Positions 51,289 through 60,293 of a stretch of 64,000 nt of DNA are shown here, piece by piece. Within the stretch, counting starts at the first letter, position 1. Each line of letters opens with the position of its first letter. The notes under the pieces are model-generated. The model saw nothing but the letters and a program-made list of their open reading frames with translations. It was not told the DNA's origin and ran no database searches. Position numbers and translations under genes: made by a program. This DNA comes from Hyphomicrobium_B sp001006785 (GTDB taxonomy: Bacteria > Pseudomonadota > Alphaproteobacteria > Rhizobiales > Hyphomicrobiaceae), in contig NZ_CDHO01000003.1 in assembly GCF_001006785.1 (NCBI RefSeq), forward strand, positions 62,001 to 126,000. Reading direction: 5' to 3'.

Positions 51289-51575
51289 GTGATCTCTTCG
51301 CCGAAGCGGAATCGGACGGGGCCACATTAACTTCGCCCGCCAGGGGTCGCAACCGGGGGTGACTACGTAGTCCGGCACTCCGCTCCCTGGCAGCGACGCA
51401 TGGCATGCGTATCCGGACTGCCGCAAATACCGGCATTCGCAGATTGGAACGCTTACAGCTTGAGCAGAAAAATCAGCGTTTGCGGCTCGCCGCTCACTTA
51501 ATCGAGCGACATCAGCACTCTAACAGCCTGCCTCGATCTGGCACGCTCCTTGTTTAACGCCTATGACGGGTTCTG

Positions 51576-52112
51576 ATGGAAAGCACGACAACCGTGGGCC
51601 ACGACCATTCGTATGGCTACTCCGTCGCCTATGAGCGCGAGGAGCTGCAGTTCCCGGTCTACGTCGTGGCCGTGGTCGCGGCAGGACTAGCGACGGCGGG
51701 CGTTGTGCTCGACAATCTTCCGCTGATCGCGCTGTCGCTCATCGCTTTCGGCTACGCCTATCATAACTATCCCCTGCTCGAGACCGGCAGGCCACGCATC
51801 GGCGCAAGCCAATACGGCATCTTCGCCGACGGCCTCGGCATTATCTCCTGGCGATCGATCAAGCAGATGGAGATGGTGTGGACCGAAATCCGAGGCTCCG
51901 GCAGTCACGAACTTCTCATCACGCTGCAAGAACCGATCGGGCGCGCGCTGCTCACCGACTGGCGCAAACGCCCTCTTCATCGCTTTCTAATGCGCCTACC
52001 GTGGACGATGGCGGCGAAAGACGTCGTCCGCATTCCGCTCGGCGTCTTCGATCGGCCCGCCGACGACATTCACCGCACCTTCATGCGCATGATGAATTTC
52101 TACCGCCGCTGA
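51576..52112 (+). CDS. Hypothetical membrane-anchored protein
   Basis: 178 residues. Two adjacent membrane spans (VYVVAVVAAGLATAGVVLDNLPLIALSLIAFGY split by a short turn) are followed by a soluble domain: RIGASQYGIFADGLGIISWRSIKQMEMVWTE. That pattern resembles bacterial PH-like membrane proteins but I cannot assign a family. Its 287-base upstream gap, shared with the DUF2946 gene, holds the divergent promoters. Confidence 0.75.
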   Translation: MESTTTVGHDHSYGYSVAYEREELQFPVYVVAVVAAGLATAGVVLDNLPLIALSLIAFGYAYHNYPLLETGRPRIGASQYGIFADGLGIISWRSIKQMEMVWTEIRGSGSHELLITLQEPIGRALLTDWRKRPLHRFLMRLPWTMAAKDVVRIPLGVFDRPADDIHRTFMRMMNFYRR

Positions 52113-52260
52113 CCCCGGCACCGACGATACTTGCAGACGGAGAGCGACCATTCACGCGACCGCGCGGCGACAAAAGGCCCCGCAGCCAGGACATTAAACG
52201 GCCTCCGCTTCGGTTTGTTGTGTTAAGGTCGCCGCGGGTGGCACGGGGGATTGTTGATCT

Positions 52261-52791
52261 ATGCTTCAGGAAGAGATCGTTCTCGTCGATCGCGACGATA
52301 ACGAAATCGGCATCGCGGAAAAACTCGAAACGCATCGGCGGGGTGACCTGCACCGGGCGTTTTCGGTGCTGATCTGGGATAGCGCTGGACGCCTCCTGCT
52401 GCAGCGTCGCCAGATCGGCAAATATCATTCGGGCGGGCTCTGGACGAATTCCTGCTGCGGCCATCCTCGTCCCGGTGAACGTAGCGGTGACGCGGCGCTG
52501 CGGCGTCTCGGCGAAGAGATGGGCTTTGCGTGCGCGCTGACGCCGATCGGAACTTTTCTCTATCGCGCCGAACTCGAAGACGGGTTGGTCGAGCACGAAC
52601 TCGTGCATCTATTTCGCGGCACCTACGATGGCCCGATCGCGCCCAATCCGGATGAGTGCGACGGCTTCAACTGGCTCGCCCCGGACGCGATCCACCGGGA
52701 GATCGCCGCCGCGCCGGAAACTTTTACCGTCTGGTTTCGGAAATACGTCGAGGCTGGCTGGCCTCTGTCGCCGCCCCTCGAAGTCGCCTAA
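52261..52791 (+). CDS. idi: Isopentenyl-diphosphate delta-isomerase, type I
   Basis: Interconverts IPP and DMAPP in isoprenoid synthesis. 176 residues with a Nudix fold: metal-binding His25 and His31, catalytic Cys66 in TNSCCGHP, Glu111 and Glu113 in GLVEHELVH. The Nudix-like helix is RRLGEEMGF. Matches E. coli Idi in length and spacing. Neighbouring genes do not form a carotenoid cluster in this window. Confidence 0.93.
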   Translation: MLQEEIVLVDRDDNEIGIAEKLETHRRGDLHRAFSVLIWDSAGRLLLQRRQIGKYHSGGLWTNSCCGHPRPGERSGDAALRRLGEEMGFACALTPIGTFLYRAELEDGLVEHELVHLFRGTYDGPIAPNPDECDGFNWLAPDAIHREIAAAPETFTVWFRKYVEAGWPLSPPLEVA

Positions 52792-52942
52792 GGCGCGACA
52801 ATCGGAGTGTCCCGCGCGCCGCAGATTTTTCGAGCGACGCGTTGACCGCAGCAAAAAAATTATTGTCGTTCCCGGCGCAGCCAAAGCGCGGTCTCAGGCG
52901 TTTCTAATCGTTTGGAAAACGCAAAACTGAGCGGGAAACCCG

Positions 52943-54019
52943 ATGGCCAAAGAAGAAGCTTCACCCCAAGCCGACTTGCCTGGGCACGGGGCTGACGTCC
53001 TCCCGAGCGTCACGGTCGACAGCTACAACATCGAGATCGAAGACCAGGACGGCTTCATCGGCGACAAGGCGAGCCGAAGCGCCTTCATGGAGTACGTCGA
53101 CAAATGGCGGAAGCCGCTGCGGGAACTCGGCGAAGATCCGTTCGGCGACAAGCCTACGGAAGAGCTGAGCAAGAAGAAGCTTGCGGATATCCTCGCAACC
53201 GGTGAACCCGAGGCGGCCGGCCTCGTACTCAGCGCCATCGAAGAGTTCGCGCAACAGCTTGCATTCGTCATTCGCCGGTATCTGCGCACGAAGGACTGGC
53301 GCGACACCGAATGCGTGTCTATCGGCGGCGGATTTCGCGGCAGCCGGCTAGGCGAGCTGGCCGTCGCTCGCGCCGCGCTTCTGCTGCGCGCCGAGGACAT
53401 CGACATCGACCTCGAACTCATTCGCCACGATCCGGACAAAGCCGGTCTGATCGGCGCGGCGCACCTGCTGCCGCCCTGGATGCTCAAAGGCCACGACGGA
53501 ATTCTCGCCGTCGATATCGGAGGAACGAATTTTCGAACCGGCGTCGTCGAGTTGAACCTCGGCAAATCCACCGACCTCGCGAAAGCGAAGGTGGCGAAGT
53601 CCGAACTCTGGCGTCACGGCGATGAAGAAGTCGACCGCGAAGGCGCCACCGACCGTCTGACGGAAATGTTGCAGGACCTGCTCTCCTGGTCGCGCAAGAA
53701 CAAGATAGAGCTCGCGCCCGTAATCGGCATCGGCTGCCCCGGCATCATCGAGGACGACGGCTCGATTGATCGCGGCGGCCAGAACCTGCCGGGAAACTGG
53801 GAAAGCAGCCGGTTCAATCTCCCGCAGATCATTCGCGAGAACATCAAACAGATCGGCGACAGCGAGACGATGATCGTGATCCACAACGACGCTGTCGTGC
53901 AGGGTTTGAGCGAGCTGCCCTACATGAGAGACCGGTCGCATTGGGGAATTCTGACGATCGGAACCGGCCTCGGAAACGCCCGCTTCACGAACCGCAAGCC
54001 TCCCAAAAAAGCAAAGTGA
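52943..54019 (+). CDS. ROK-type sugar-kinase-like protein with circularly permuted motif order
   Basis: Predicted cytosolic ASKHA-fold protein, 358 residues. The motifs are out of the usual order. Residues 88-173 look like the C-terminal half of a ROK protein: helix GEPEAAGLVLSAIEEFAQ, adenosine motif SIGGG (126-130) and GLIGAA (168-173). Only then come phosphate-1 DIGGT (191-195), the ROK segment GIGCPG (263-267) with NLPGNW, catalytic Asp316 in HNDA, and phosphate-2 GTGLG (340-344), after which the protein stops with KPPKKAK. The ROK zinc motif (CxCGxxGC) is absent. No neighbour indicates a sugar. Catalytic residues are kept, so it may be active. Confidence 0.8.
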   Translation: MAKEEASPQADLPGHGADVLPSVTVDSYNIEIEDQDGFIGDKASRSAFMEYVDKWRKPLRELGEDPFGDKPTEELSKKKLADILATGEPEAAGLVLSAIEEFAQQLAFVIRRYLRTKDWRDTECVSIGGGFRGSRLGELAVARAALLLRAEDIDIDLELIRHDPDKAGLIGAAHLLPPWMLKGHDGILAVDIGGTNFRTGVVELNLGKSTDLAKAKVAKSELWRHGDEEVDREGATDRLTEMLQDLLSWSRKNKIELAPVIGIGCPGIIEDDGSIDRGGQNLPGNWESSRFNLPQIIRENIKQIGDSETMIVIHNDAVVQGLSELPYMRDRSHWGILTIGTGLGNARFTNRKPPKKAK

Positions 54020-54069
54020 AGCCCAGCGCTCACTGAGCGTAGTCACCGCAATCGATGAAGTTGCGCCCG

Positions 54070-54429
54070 TCAGGCTTTGAAGCTGCGTTTCTCAGGCGTC
54101 AAAACGCGGTCGAACGCAGGCTGGTAGTCGAGACGGACGAGATCTGCGGGACCGAAGTTGCGTTCCCACTTGGCGGATGCCACCGAGACGAGCCGACGAA
54201 GCTCAGTCGCGGAATATCCCGGCTGTGCGGGATCGATCTCCCGCGACGTCTCGATGACAAGCACGGTGCGGCCCGTCAGCTGCCCGCCTTTGACTTCACC
54301 CTCAATGTACATCAGCCCGATGTCTTGCATCATTCGGCTGTTCCCCCGTCGCAGCGCCCGCCCCCACTCTCCGGCTTCGATTGCGGCAAGTGAAGATGTC
54401 GCACGAGTTATGCACTGTTTGATTTTCAT
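54070..54429 (-). CDS. Hypothetical protein
   Basis: 119 residues from the ATG at 54429 (MKIKQCITRATSSLAAIEAG); an alternative start at 54561 would overlap the divergent gene. A predicted alpha/beta domain with QPGYSATELRRLVSVASAKW. No signal peptide, no family recognised, no clear ribosome site. Confidence 0.5.
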   Translation of the reverse strand: MKIKQCITRATSSLAAIEAGEWGRALRRGNSRMMQDIGLMYIEGEVKGGQLTGRTVLVIETSREIDPAQPGYSATELRRLVSVASAKWERNFGPADLVRLDYQPAFDRVLTPEKRSFKA

Positions 54430-54555
54430 GAGGCGAAATTCAGAGCGAACGGCTACGAATTTTTTTCGCCAAGCATCCGCACCGGATTTGCCGACGGCCG
54501 CGACATCAGGATCAAGATGAGCAAAAACTTCTATTGCAGTGTTATGCCGAGTCTT

Positions 54556-54816
54556 ATGCATCAGCGGTTCGCTCGCCTGATGCTCGTCGCTCTGGCGGCA
54601 GCGGCCTTAACGCTCGCATCCCCGGCATTTGCCGATCAGGGCTGCGAGGACATGCGCCAGCTCTGCAAGGACGCGACAGCCAACGCCGACAAGTGCGCCA
54701 AGGCGGGAAAAAGCGAAGCCCCGCCCAATTGCAAACCGCTGATCGATGTGCGGGAGGCGACCTGTACGCAGGCCGAGATCATCTGCAAACCGGCGACCGG
54801 CGAGCAGCAGCGCTAA
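54556..54816 (+). CDS. Small secreted cysteine-rich protein
   Basis: 86 residues from ATG at 54556, giving a good signal peptide (MHQRFARLMLVALAAAALTL, cleavage after AFA). The mature part of about 60 residues has six cysteines (GCEDMRQLCKD, DKCAKAG, PNCKPL, ATCTQAEIICKP), likely three disulfides in the periplasm. Unknown family. Followed by a strong terminator. Confidence 0.75.
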   Translation: MHQRFARLMLVALAAAALTLASPAFADQGCEDMRQLCKDATANADKCAKAGKSEAPPNCKPLIDVREATCTQAEIICKPATGEQQR

Positions 54817-54848
54817 ACGCCTCGCGCGTTGAGATGGAGTCCAAACGA

Positions 54849-54880
54849 AAAGAGAGCGGCACATTCGGCCGCTCTCTTTT
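54849..54880 (+). terminator. Rho-independent terminator, bidirectional
   Basis: Stem AAAGAGAGCGGC/GCCGCTCTCTTTT with a short loop and T run on both strands (AAAAG on the left, TTTTG on the right). It ends the small secreted protein's transcript. The 267 bases that follow (54886-55152) show no gene. Confidence 0.88.
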
Positions 54881-55152
54881 GAGCTTATCGCCCTGACAGA
54901 ACCGCTATTGGGGACGGCGTGTGTTCTGCCCCAGCCGATATTGACTTCGGGGGAGAAGTCATCCCGTAAATCCGGGAGCAACAACTACGCGGCACGACTG
55001 CTGCCGTCGGCATACGTAAACAATCTGATTTGGGGATAAATGGGCAAGTCCACTTGTGGTGCGGCGGACTGATTTCAGCGCGGTTGTGACGCGCCCGCAT
55101 CAAGTTGCAGGACAAACCCATTTAAAACGCCGATTCCTGCAGAAATCTCGAA

Positions 55153-55611
55153 CTACATCTCAGCGCGCAGATGCCGCTGAATAAGCTGCGCGGTCGACTC
55201 GTGGAATTCGATCGCGGGCACGGAAACGCGGGGAGCCCGCCTGATCCACCCTGCGACCCGCGGCTTGACCGCTCTCGCCGCAAGCTTCGGTGCGGTCGCG
55301 GAGAAAGCTTTGTCGGGCAGTTCAGCGCCCTCAGCCGTGTCCATCGCACTGGCCAAAGCCACGGCAGAGGCGTCGGTCGCGGGATAAGCGTGGAGTTCGA
55401 TAACGTGGCTGACCGGCTGGAAGTCGGAGACCCGGGCCTGCACCTCGAGACCCTTTTCGACCCGTGAAACCGGCTGGTCGGGCCGGTCTGCCAGCACCAG
55501 CAACCCAGCCGTCTGCCGAGCCATAGCGGCGCCGACTTTGGCGATGGCCGCCGTCAAGCCGGTCATCAGCGTCGCATAGAGTACCAGCACTGCAATCGAA
55601 CGGGAGTTCAC
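55153..55611 (-). CDS. Hypothetical protein with N-terminal anchor
   Basis: 152 residues. N-terminal hydrophobic segment (SIAVLVLYATLMTGLTAAIA) as signal or anchor, then an Ala/Val/Pro-rich periplasmic part ending with a basic amphipathic helix (ESTAQLIQRHLRAEM). No family recognised. Confidence 0.6.
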   Translation of the reverse strand: MNSRSIAVLVLYATLMTGLTAAIAKVGAAMARQTAGLLVLADRPDQPVSRVEKGLEVQARVSDFQPVSHVIELHAYPATDASAVALASAMDTAEGAELPDKAFSATAPKLAARAVKPRVAGWIRRAPRVSVPAIEFHESTAQLIQRHLRAEM

Positions 55612-55729
55612 GGTAATTGCCTACGCCACCGCCACCGAACAACAAACGAGCGAACCCCCGGCCCGTTCCCCGCCTCCTAGATGAAATGCGCCGGAATGGC
55701 TCGGGAAAGATCCCGGCAGAGTAAACGCG

Positions 55730-55933
55730 TCAGCAATCACGTTTCCGTTCTCGCGCCAATGCCTCCTCGTACATTTCCCAGCCGTCCAGTGTCTTTTCGA
55801 CGTCCGCCAGGAAATCGACACCAACAAGCGGATGCCCAGGGCCGGATGCTTTGAGATCGTCGATCCGGCGTCTTAAGGCCTTGGCGCGCCGGAGGCATAG
55901 GTTTCGCAGGTCTTCCGAGGTCATCTGCGCCAT
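55730..55933 (-). CDS. Small hypothetical protein
   Basis: 67 residues, wholly soluble and helical, rich in Arg, Leu and Glu: LCLRRAKALRRRIDDLKASG, then LADVEKTLDGWEMYEEAL. ATG start, divergent from the PHA-region gene with a 65-base gap. No family recognised. Confidence 0.6.
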   Translation of the reverse strand: MAQMTSEDLRNLCLRRAKALRRRIDDLKASGPGHPLVGVDFLADVEKTLDGWEMYEEALARERKRDC

Positions 55934-55998
55934 GACTCGCGAACCGCGACACGATCATGCGAGTTCCGCTAATGTGACCGCCCGCGCGCCAGGAGCCG

Positions 55999-56310
55999 AT
56001 GATGACGAAACCCGTTTTGGTTACCATTCCACATAGCCTCGGCAAGGAGGAAGCAATCCGCCGACTGAAGTCGGGCCTCGGATCGGCGTCTGCGAACCTG
56101 CCGGTCCTCAAGATCGACGAGGAGACCTGGACCGACAACCGGCTCGCTTTTCGTTTCACCGCCCTTGGCCAGACCGCGGAAGGGACGGCCGACGTCGAAG
56201 ACGACAGCGTGCGCATCGAAGTCGTGCTTCCGTGGTTCCTGCAGAAGGTCGCCGAGGTCGTTCAGTCGACAATCAAGTCGCGCGCTCAGATCCTGCTCGA
56301 AAAGAAATAG
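55999..56310 (+). CDS. Polyhydroxyalkanoic-acid-system family protein
   Basis: 103 residues, a match to the small PHA granule-region family: VTIPHSLGKEEAIRRLKSGL at the N-terminus and VVLPWFLQKVAEVVQSTIKSRAQILLEKK-type C-terminus. These occur near PHA synthesis or granule genes; function unproven. No other PHA gene is in the window. Confidence 0.82.
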   Translation: MMTKPVLVTIPHSLGKEEAIRRLKSGLGSASANLPVLKIDEETWTDNRLAFRFTALGQTAEGTADVEDDSVRIEVVLPWFLQKVAEVVQSTIKSRAQILLEKK

Positions 56311-56347
56311 GCGAGGACCGGCTCAGCTCCTTAGTCGGCGCAAGCAG

Positions 56348-56698
56348 TCATTTGACCAGATCTTCAAGACACGGATACGCGGTGATCAGGGCGTTGGTCG
56401 CAACTCTTACGAACGGCGACGACAGACTGTCCGGCTCGGCCTTGAGCTTGCGAACGATGACCACACGCAAATCTTCGAGCTTGATGATTTCCGGCGCGCA
56501 CCACTGCACATGATATCCGTTTTCACGCTCGAGATTGTTGATGTCGAGCAGAGCCTGCAGATACCCGATGCAGGCCATGTCGGACTTCTGACAATGAGGC
56601 AGCCAGAATTTTGCCGTGTGGACGTCCGGCTCGGCGCTGAGAGGCGTTGTCTGAAGCATCAACACGCACAACGCGACAATAGAGAGAATCTTGGCCAG
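56348..56698 (-). CDS. Rap1a/Tai-like small secreted protein
   Basis: The conserved part matches the Rap1a/Tai family pattern: DMACIGYLQALLD, HVQWCAPEIIKLEDLRVVIVRKL, and NALITAYPC, with three cysteines. The family includes type VI immunity proteins but many members stand alone. An ATG within the frame would truncate the signal peptide; I place the start at CTG 56698 (M-A-K-I-L-S-I-V-A), seven bases after GAGGA, which yields a normal signal sequence. No effector gene is adjacent. Confidence 0.65.
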   Translation of the reverse strand: MAKILSIVALCVLMLQTTPLSAEPDVHTAKFWLPHCQKSDMACIGYLQALLDINNLERENGYHVQWCAPEIIKLEDLRVVIVRKLKAEPDSLSSPFVRVATNALITAYPCLEDLVK

Positions 56699-56957
56699 CG
56701 AACTATCCTCGGGTACATGCGGCCCAAGCCGCTATCATTCGGATCGAGAGTTTGAAACGTCAAGTCCACGGATCGAACAAACGCGATCGTTCTGCGTTTC
56801 TCTCTAATTTTATGTACGGTGATTTGAGCCAGCGAAGCCCTGTGTCGCTGCGCCATTCTCAGTGCCCTCTTTCGAAACGGTTTTCAAGGTGCCCGCGTCA
56901 GTCTATTTGTGAGGCGAAGGTTGCACGCCCTCGCGGCTCAGAATTGGAGCAAGGCTG

Positions 56958-57866
56958 TTGAGCGACGATCCATACAAAGTTCTTGGCGTCGCACGTGACG
57001 CTTCGCAGAATGACATCCAGAAAGCCTATCGCAAGCTTGCGAAAAAACTGCATCCCGATCTCAACCCCGGCAACAAGACCGCCGAGGACGAGTTCAAAAA
57101 AGTTTCAGCGGCTTACGATCTCGTCGGCGACGCCGATAAGCGCGCGCGGTTCGACAAGGGCGAGATCGATGCCTCGGGCGCTGAAACGCCGAAGCGGGAA
57201 TATTATCGCAACTACGCTGGCGGCGACGCCGACTCCTACGCGAACGCGGGCGGATATTCCGACTTCGCGAGCGACGACGATCTCTTTTCTTCGATGTTCC
57301 GTCGCGCCTCGGCGTCGAGAAGCAACGTCCGCATGCGCGGCCAGGATGAGCACTACAAGCTCGCGTTGGATTTCCTCGATGCCGTCAACGGCGCAAGCCG
57401 CCAGGTGACGCTGCCCAACGGTTCCGTGCTGGATGTATCCATCCCCGCCGGAACGCGCGACGGGCAAACACTGCGCCTGCGCGGCAAGGGTTCGCCCGGC
57501 TTCAACGGCGGCGAGCCGGGCGACGCGCTCGTCGAGGTCGAGATCCGGCCGCATCCCGTATTCACGCGCAAGGGCGACGATATTCACGTCGAACTGCAGT
57601 TGCCGCTCGCCGATGCTGTACTTGGCGGCAAGATCAGGGTGCCGACGATCGACGGCACTGTGACGATGACCGTGCCGAAATGGTCGAACAGCGGCCGCAC
57701 GCTTCGTCTCAAAGGCAAGGGCATCAAGCGGGCCGACACGCCATCCGGCGACGAGTACGTCACCCTGAAGATCATGCTGCCGGACAAGCCCGATCCCGAA
57801 CTCGAAAAACTCGTTTCGGAATGGCAGCAAGGCACGGGCGCCGCCCGGCACGACACGGAGGCATGA
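56958..57866 (+). CDS. cbpA: Curved-DNA-binding DnaJ-like co-chaperone CbpA
   Basis: Hsp70 co-chaperone that also binds DNA. 302 residues, TTG start with AAGG upstream. J domain at 1-70 with HPD at residues 32-34, a Gly/Asp-rich linker, and a two-barrel C-terminal peptide-binding domain (LRLRGKGSPGFNGGEPGDALVEV; RLKGKGIKRADTPSGDEYV). No zinc finger, so CbpA not DnaJ. Coupled to cbpM one base downstream. Confidence 0.92.
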   Translation: MSDDPYKVLGVARDASQNDIQKAYRKLAKKLHPDLNPGNKTAEDEFKKVSAAYDLVGDADKRARFDKGEIDASGAETPKREYYRNYAGGDADSYANAGGYSDFASDDDLFSSMFRRASASRSNVRMRGQDEHYKLALDFLDAVNGASRQVTLPNGSVLDVSIPAGTRDGQTLRLRGKGSPGFNGGEPGDALVEVEIRPHPVFTRKGDDIHVELQLPLADAVLGGKIRVPTIDGTVTMTVPKWSNSGRTLRLKGKGIKRADTPSGDEYVTLKIMLPDKPDPELEKLVSEWQQGTGAARHDTEA

Positions 57867-57867
57867 G

Positions 57868-58212
57868 ATGCAGTATCGCGAGTTTCTGGTTCGCGCCCGC
57901 CTCGAAGACAACGTCGTTAAGGAATGGATGACGGCCGGCTGGCTCATCCCCGCCGGTGACGAAGGCCACGCGGAGTTCACCGACGTTGATATAGCCCGCG
58001 CCCACCTCATAACCGACCTCAAGGGCGGCATCGGCGTCAACGACGAAGGCGTATCCGTGGTCTTGCACCTGCTCGACCAGCTGCACGGTCTTCGGCGGAC
58101 GCTCGGCGATATCCTGGCTGCCGTCCAAGCCGGACCGGACGACCTACGCGAACAGTTGCTGTCACACCTTGGTAATTTACCGGCACGATCCGACCGGAAC
58201 CCGGACAAATAA
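57868..58212 (+). CDS. cbpM: Chaperone modulator CbpM
   Basis: Small MerR-like protein that binds and inhibits the J domain of CbpA. 114 residues: REFLVRARLEDNVVKEWMTAGWLIP and FTDVDIARAHLITDLKGGIGVNDEG, then a helical tail. Directly after cbpA, as in other bacteria. Confidence 0.88.
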   Translation: MQYREFLVRARLEDNVVKEWMTAGWLIPAGDEGHAEFTDVDIARAHLITDLKGGIGVNDEGVSVVLHLLDQLHGLRRTLGDILAAVQAGPDDLREQLLSHLGNLPARSDRNPDK

Positions 58213-58372
58213 GCCTACGTTTGTAGCTGGCGACCGCAGCCATTGGCCTTCCGAGGCGATATTGCGGTGTTTAACGATGCTTTTCACCTGTCGTTAAGCA
58301 CAGGATAAGACAGCGTTTTCCCGTTAACGTCATGGATGGCGATGCTCGCGTAGGGTTGTCCTCGGCCAGGTG

Positions 58373-58645
58373 ATGGCCACGAAATTCGGACAGAGAAAGT
58401 TTTGCGTAATGTCGCTCGAGTTGATGGCGCGGCCCAGAGCCGAACCCACCGTCGAACACACGGTAGAACCCAATCTTTGGGTTGATACCCCGGAAGACAT
58501 CGCCGAGATGATGGCCGAGGCCGCGCGCGTCGATGCCATGTTCCAGAGCGGCGCGATTTCGACACTCTTCCCCTACGCGTTTTCCGACTTTGTCTCGGTG
58601 ACCGAAACCGAGATCGAACCGGATTGTGAACAGGCGAGCGCCTGA
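58373..58645 (+). CDS. Small hypothetical protein
   Basis: 90 residues from ATG at 58373 (a GTG precedes it); a further ATG at 58409 is possible. Acidic, with AEMMAEAARVDAMFQSGAIS and a C-terminal acidic tail. No signal peptide or known domain. Confidence 0.45.
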   Translation: MATKFGQRKFCVMSLELMARPRAEPTVEHTVEPNLWVDTPEDIAEMMAEAARVDAMFQSGAISTLFPYAFSDFVSVTETEIEPDCEQASA

Positions 58646-58962
58646 GCCGCTCGCACTTCATGCCTGGCGCGAAGCAGCACGATGACCGCGCGCGCCAAGA
58701 TGCACATCACAACCTCTGGCGCGACGCGCCCATTCGGAACCGCTCTTTCCCCAAATCGATAATCGAAATCACTGCCGCCTCGCAGCCGGCAGTGTGACAT
58801 TTGTCATACGCTCCCGTGCAATCGCGAACGGCGCACGTATGCCGGCCGCTCTAAGCCGTTCGGTTGTCTGAATATTCATTTCGCGGGCTTGCTGACGCCA
58901 CGTTTTAGAATAGTGTCACCAAACTGAAACAATTCTATTCGGTGACCTGGGCGGAGGCAAAT
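58646..58962. other. Non-coding region upstream of the sugar dehydrogenase gene
   Basis: 317 bases with no convincing gene. Contains a short inverted repeat TGACA-TT-TGTCA (58795-58806) and, near the gene, TAGAAT (58906-58911), a -10-like box without a good -35. Interleaved repeats GAATAG/CTATTC and GTCACC/GGTGAC lie at 58908-58943. Confidence 0.4.
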
Positions 58963-60204
58963 TTGAACCAGATCGCATCGGGCGCGAATGTCCGTTCTGC
59001 CCTCAAAAGTGGCCTCGCCAGCATACTCATTTCAGGACTTTCCCTTTTTATTCCAAGTGATGCAGGCGCCGAAGTTTCGGTCGGCGAGCCGCAGTCGTCC
59101 TCGACGATCGCGCCACCCGAATACGTTGACGAACGCGACCTCCCCTTCGAACTGCGCCCGCTCGTTGCGAAACGGCTCGAAATGCCGTGGGCAATCGCGT
59201 TTCTGCCCGATGGGCGCGCGCTGGTGACGGAACGCCCCGGACGGCTCCGCCTCATCGAAGGCGATCACATGCTGGATGAACCGATCGCAGGCGTACCGGA
59301 CGTGGCGTTCGGCGGCCACTCCGGCCTGCTCGACGTCCTCGTCGACCGCGATTTTCCGACCACCCGGCGCATCTTTCTCTCGCTGATGCATAACGGACCG
59401 GACGGTTCGACCATCCGCATCGTCAGCGCACGCCTTGAAGACAAGGCACTCGAAAACAAGAAGGTCATTTTCGAAAGCCGCCCGGCCATCAAGGCCACCG
59501 ACCAGATCGGCGGCCGTCTCGCGTTCGGGCCGGACGGGATGCTCTATCTGACCATCGGCGATCGCTTTCAGATGCAGCGCGCCCAAAATCTGCTCGACGA
59601 CGGCGGCAAGATCATCCGCATCAACACCGACGGCAGCATTCCCCAGGATAACCCCTTCGTCGGCCGTGACGACGCGCTTCCCGAAATCTACAGCTATGGC
59701 CACCGCAATCCGCAGGGCATCATCGGCAACGCCGGCGACGGCCAGCTCTGGTCGATCGAGCAAGGCCCGAAGGGCGGCGATGAACTCAACATCATCACCT
59801 CGGGAAGCAACTACGGCTGGCCGATTGTGACTTACGGCGTCAACTACGACGACAGCATCATTTCAAACCTCACGACGGCTCCCGGCATGGTCGATCCGGT
59901 GCACCATTGGGTGCCATCCGTCGCGACCGCGAGCCTCGTCGCCTACACCGGCAATGTCATGCCGGACGACTGGCAGGGCAACTTTCTCGTCGGCACGCTA
60001 GTCGGACAATGCCTGATCCGTCTCGAAGTGACGAACGGCGTCGTGACCCGTGAGCGCCGCTATTTCCACGACAAGATCGGCCGCATTCGCGACGTCGCGG
60101 TTTCTCCGGACGGCTTCATCTATCTTCTGACGGACGGCACCGAAGCCTCGCTGTATCGGCTCGAACCGATCGAAGACCTCGTGGCCAAAGCCAAACCGTT
60201 CTAG
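58963..60204 (+). CDS. Soluble PQQ-dependent sugar (aldose) dehydrogenase
   Basis: Periplasmic quinoprotein of the GDH-B/Asd family oxidising aldoses. 413 residues, six-bladed propeller. Start at TTG 58963 (M-N-Q-I-A-S-G) with GGAGG five bases upstream, giving a signal peptide cut near DAGA. Family motifs: LEMPWAIAFLPDGRALVTERPGRL, FGGHSGLLDV with the catalytic His, LAFGPDGMLYLTIGDR, YSYGHRNPQGI, and EQGPKGGDELNIITSGSNYGWP with PQQ/calcium-site residues. No pqq synthesis genes in the window. Confidence 0.9.
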   Translation: MNQIASGANVRSALKSGLASILISGLSLFIPSDAGAEVSVGEPQSSSTIAPPEYVDERDLPFELRPLVAKRLEMPWAIAFLPDGRALVTERPGRLRLIEGDHMLDEPIAGVPDVAFGGHSGLLDVLVDRDFPTTRRIFLSLMHNGPDGSTIRIVSARLEDKALENKKVIFESRPAIKATDQIGGRLAFGPDGMLYLTIGDRFQMQRAQNLLDDGGKIIRINTDGSIPQDNPFVGRDDALPEIYSYGHRNPQGIIGNAGDGQLWSIEQGPKGGDELNIITSGSNYGWPIVTYGVNYDDSIISNLTTAPGMVDPVHHWVPSVATASLVAYTGNVMPDDWQGNFLVGTLVGQCLIRLEVTNGVVTRERRYFHDKIGRIRDVAVSPDGFIYLLTDGTEASLYRLEPIEDLVAKAKPF

Positions 60205-60230
60205 CCGCATCGGATGAACATCTGAACGCG

Positions 60231-60253
60231 CGGACTGCACACATTGCAGTCCG
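60231..60253. terminator. Hairpin in the convergent gap before the TetR gene
   Basis: Perfect nine-base stem CGGACTGCA/TGCAGTCCG with five-base loop, between convergent genes. T content after it is moderate; possible bidirectional terminator. Confidence 0.4.
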
Positions 60254-60293
60254 TGCTCTCATCTCCTTTGCGAACGCTCTGGATTACGCCACG

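Noticed and set aside
58795..58806. TGACA-TT-TGTCA inverted repeat as a regulator site
   Set aside because: Only ten paired bases, far from any good promoter boxes, and no regulator gene adjacent; could be chance.
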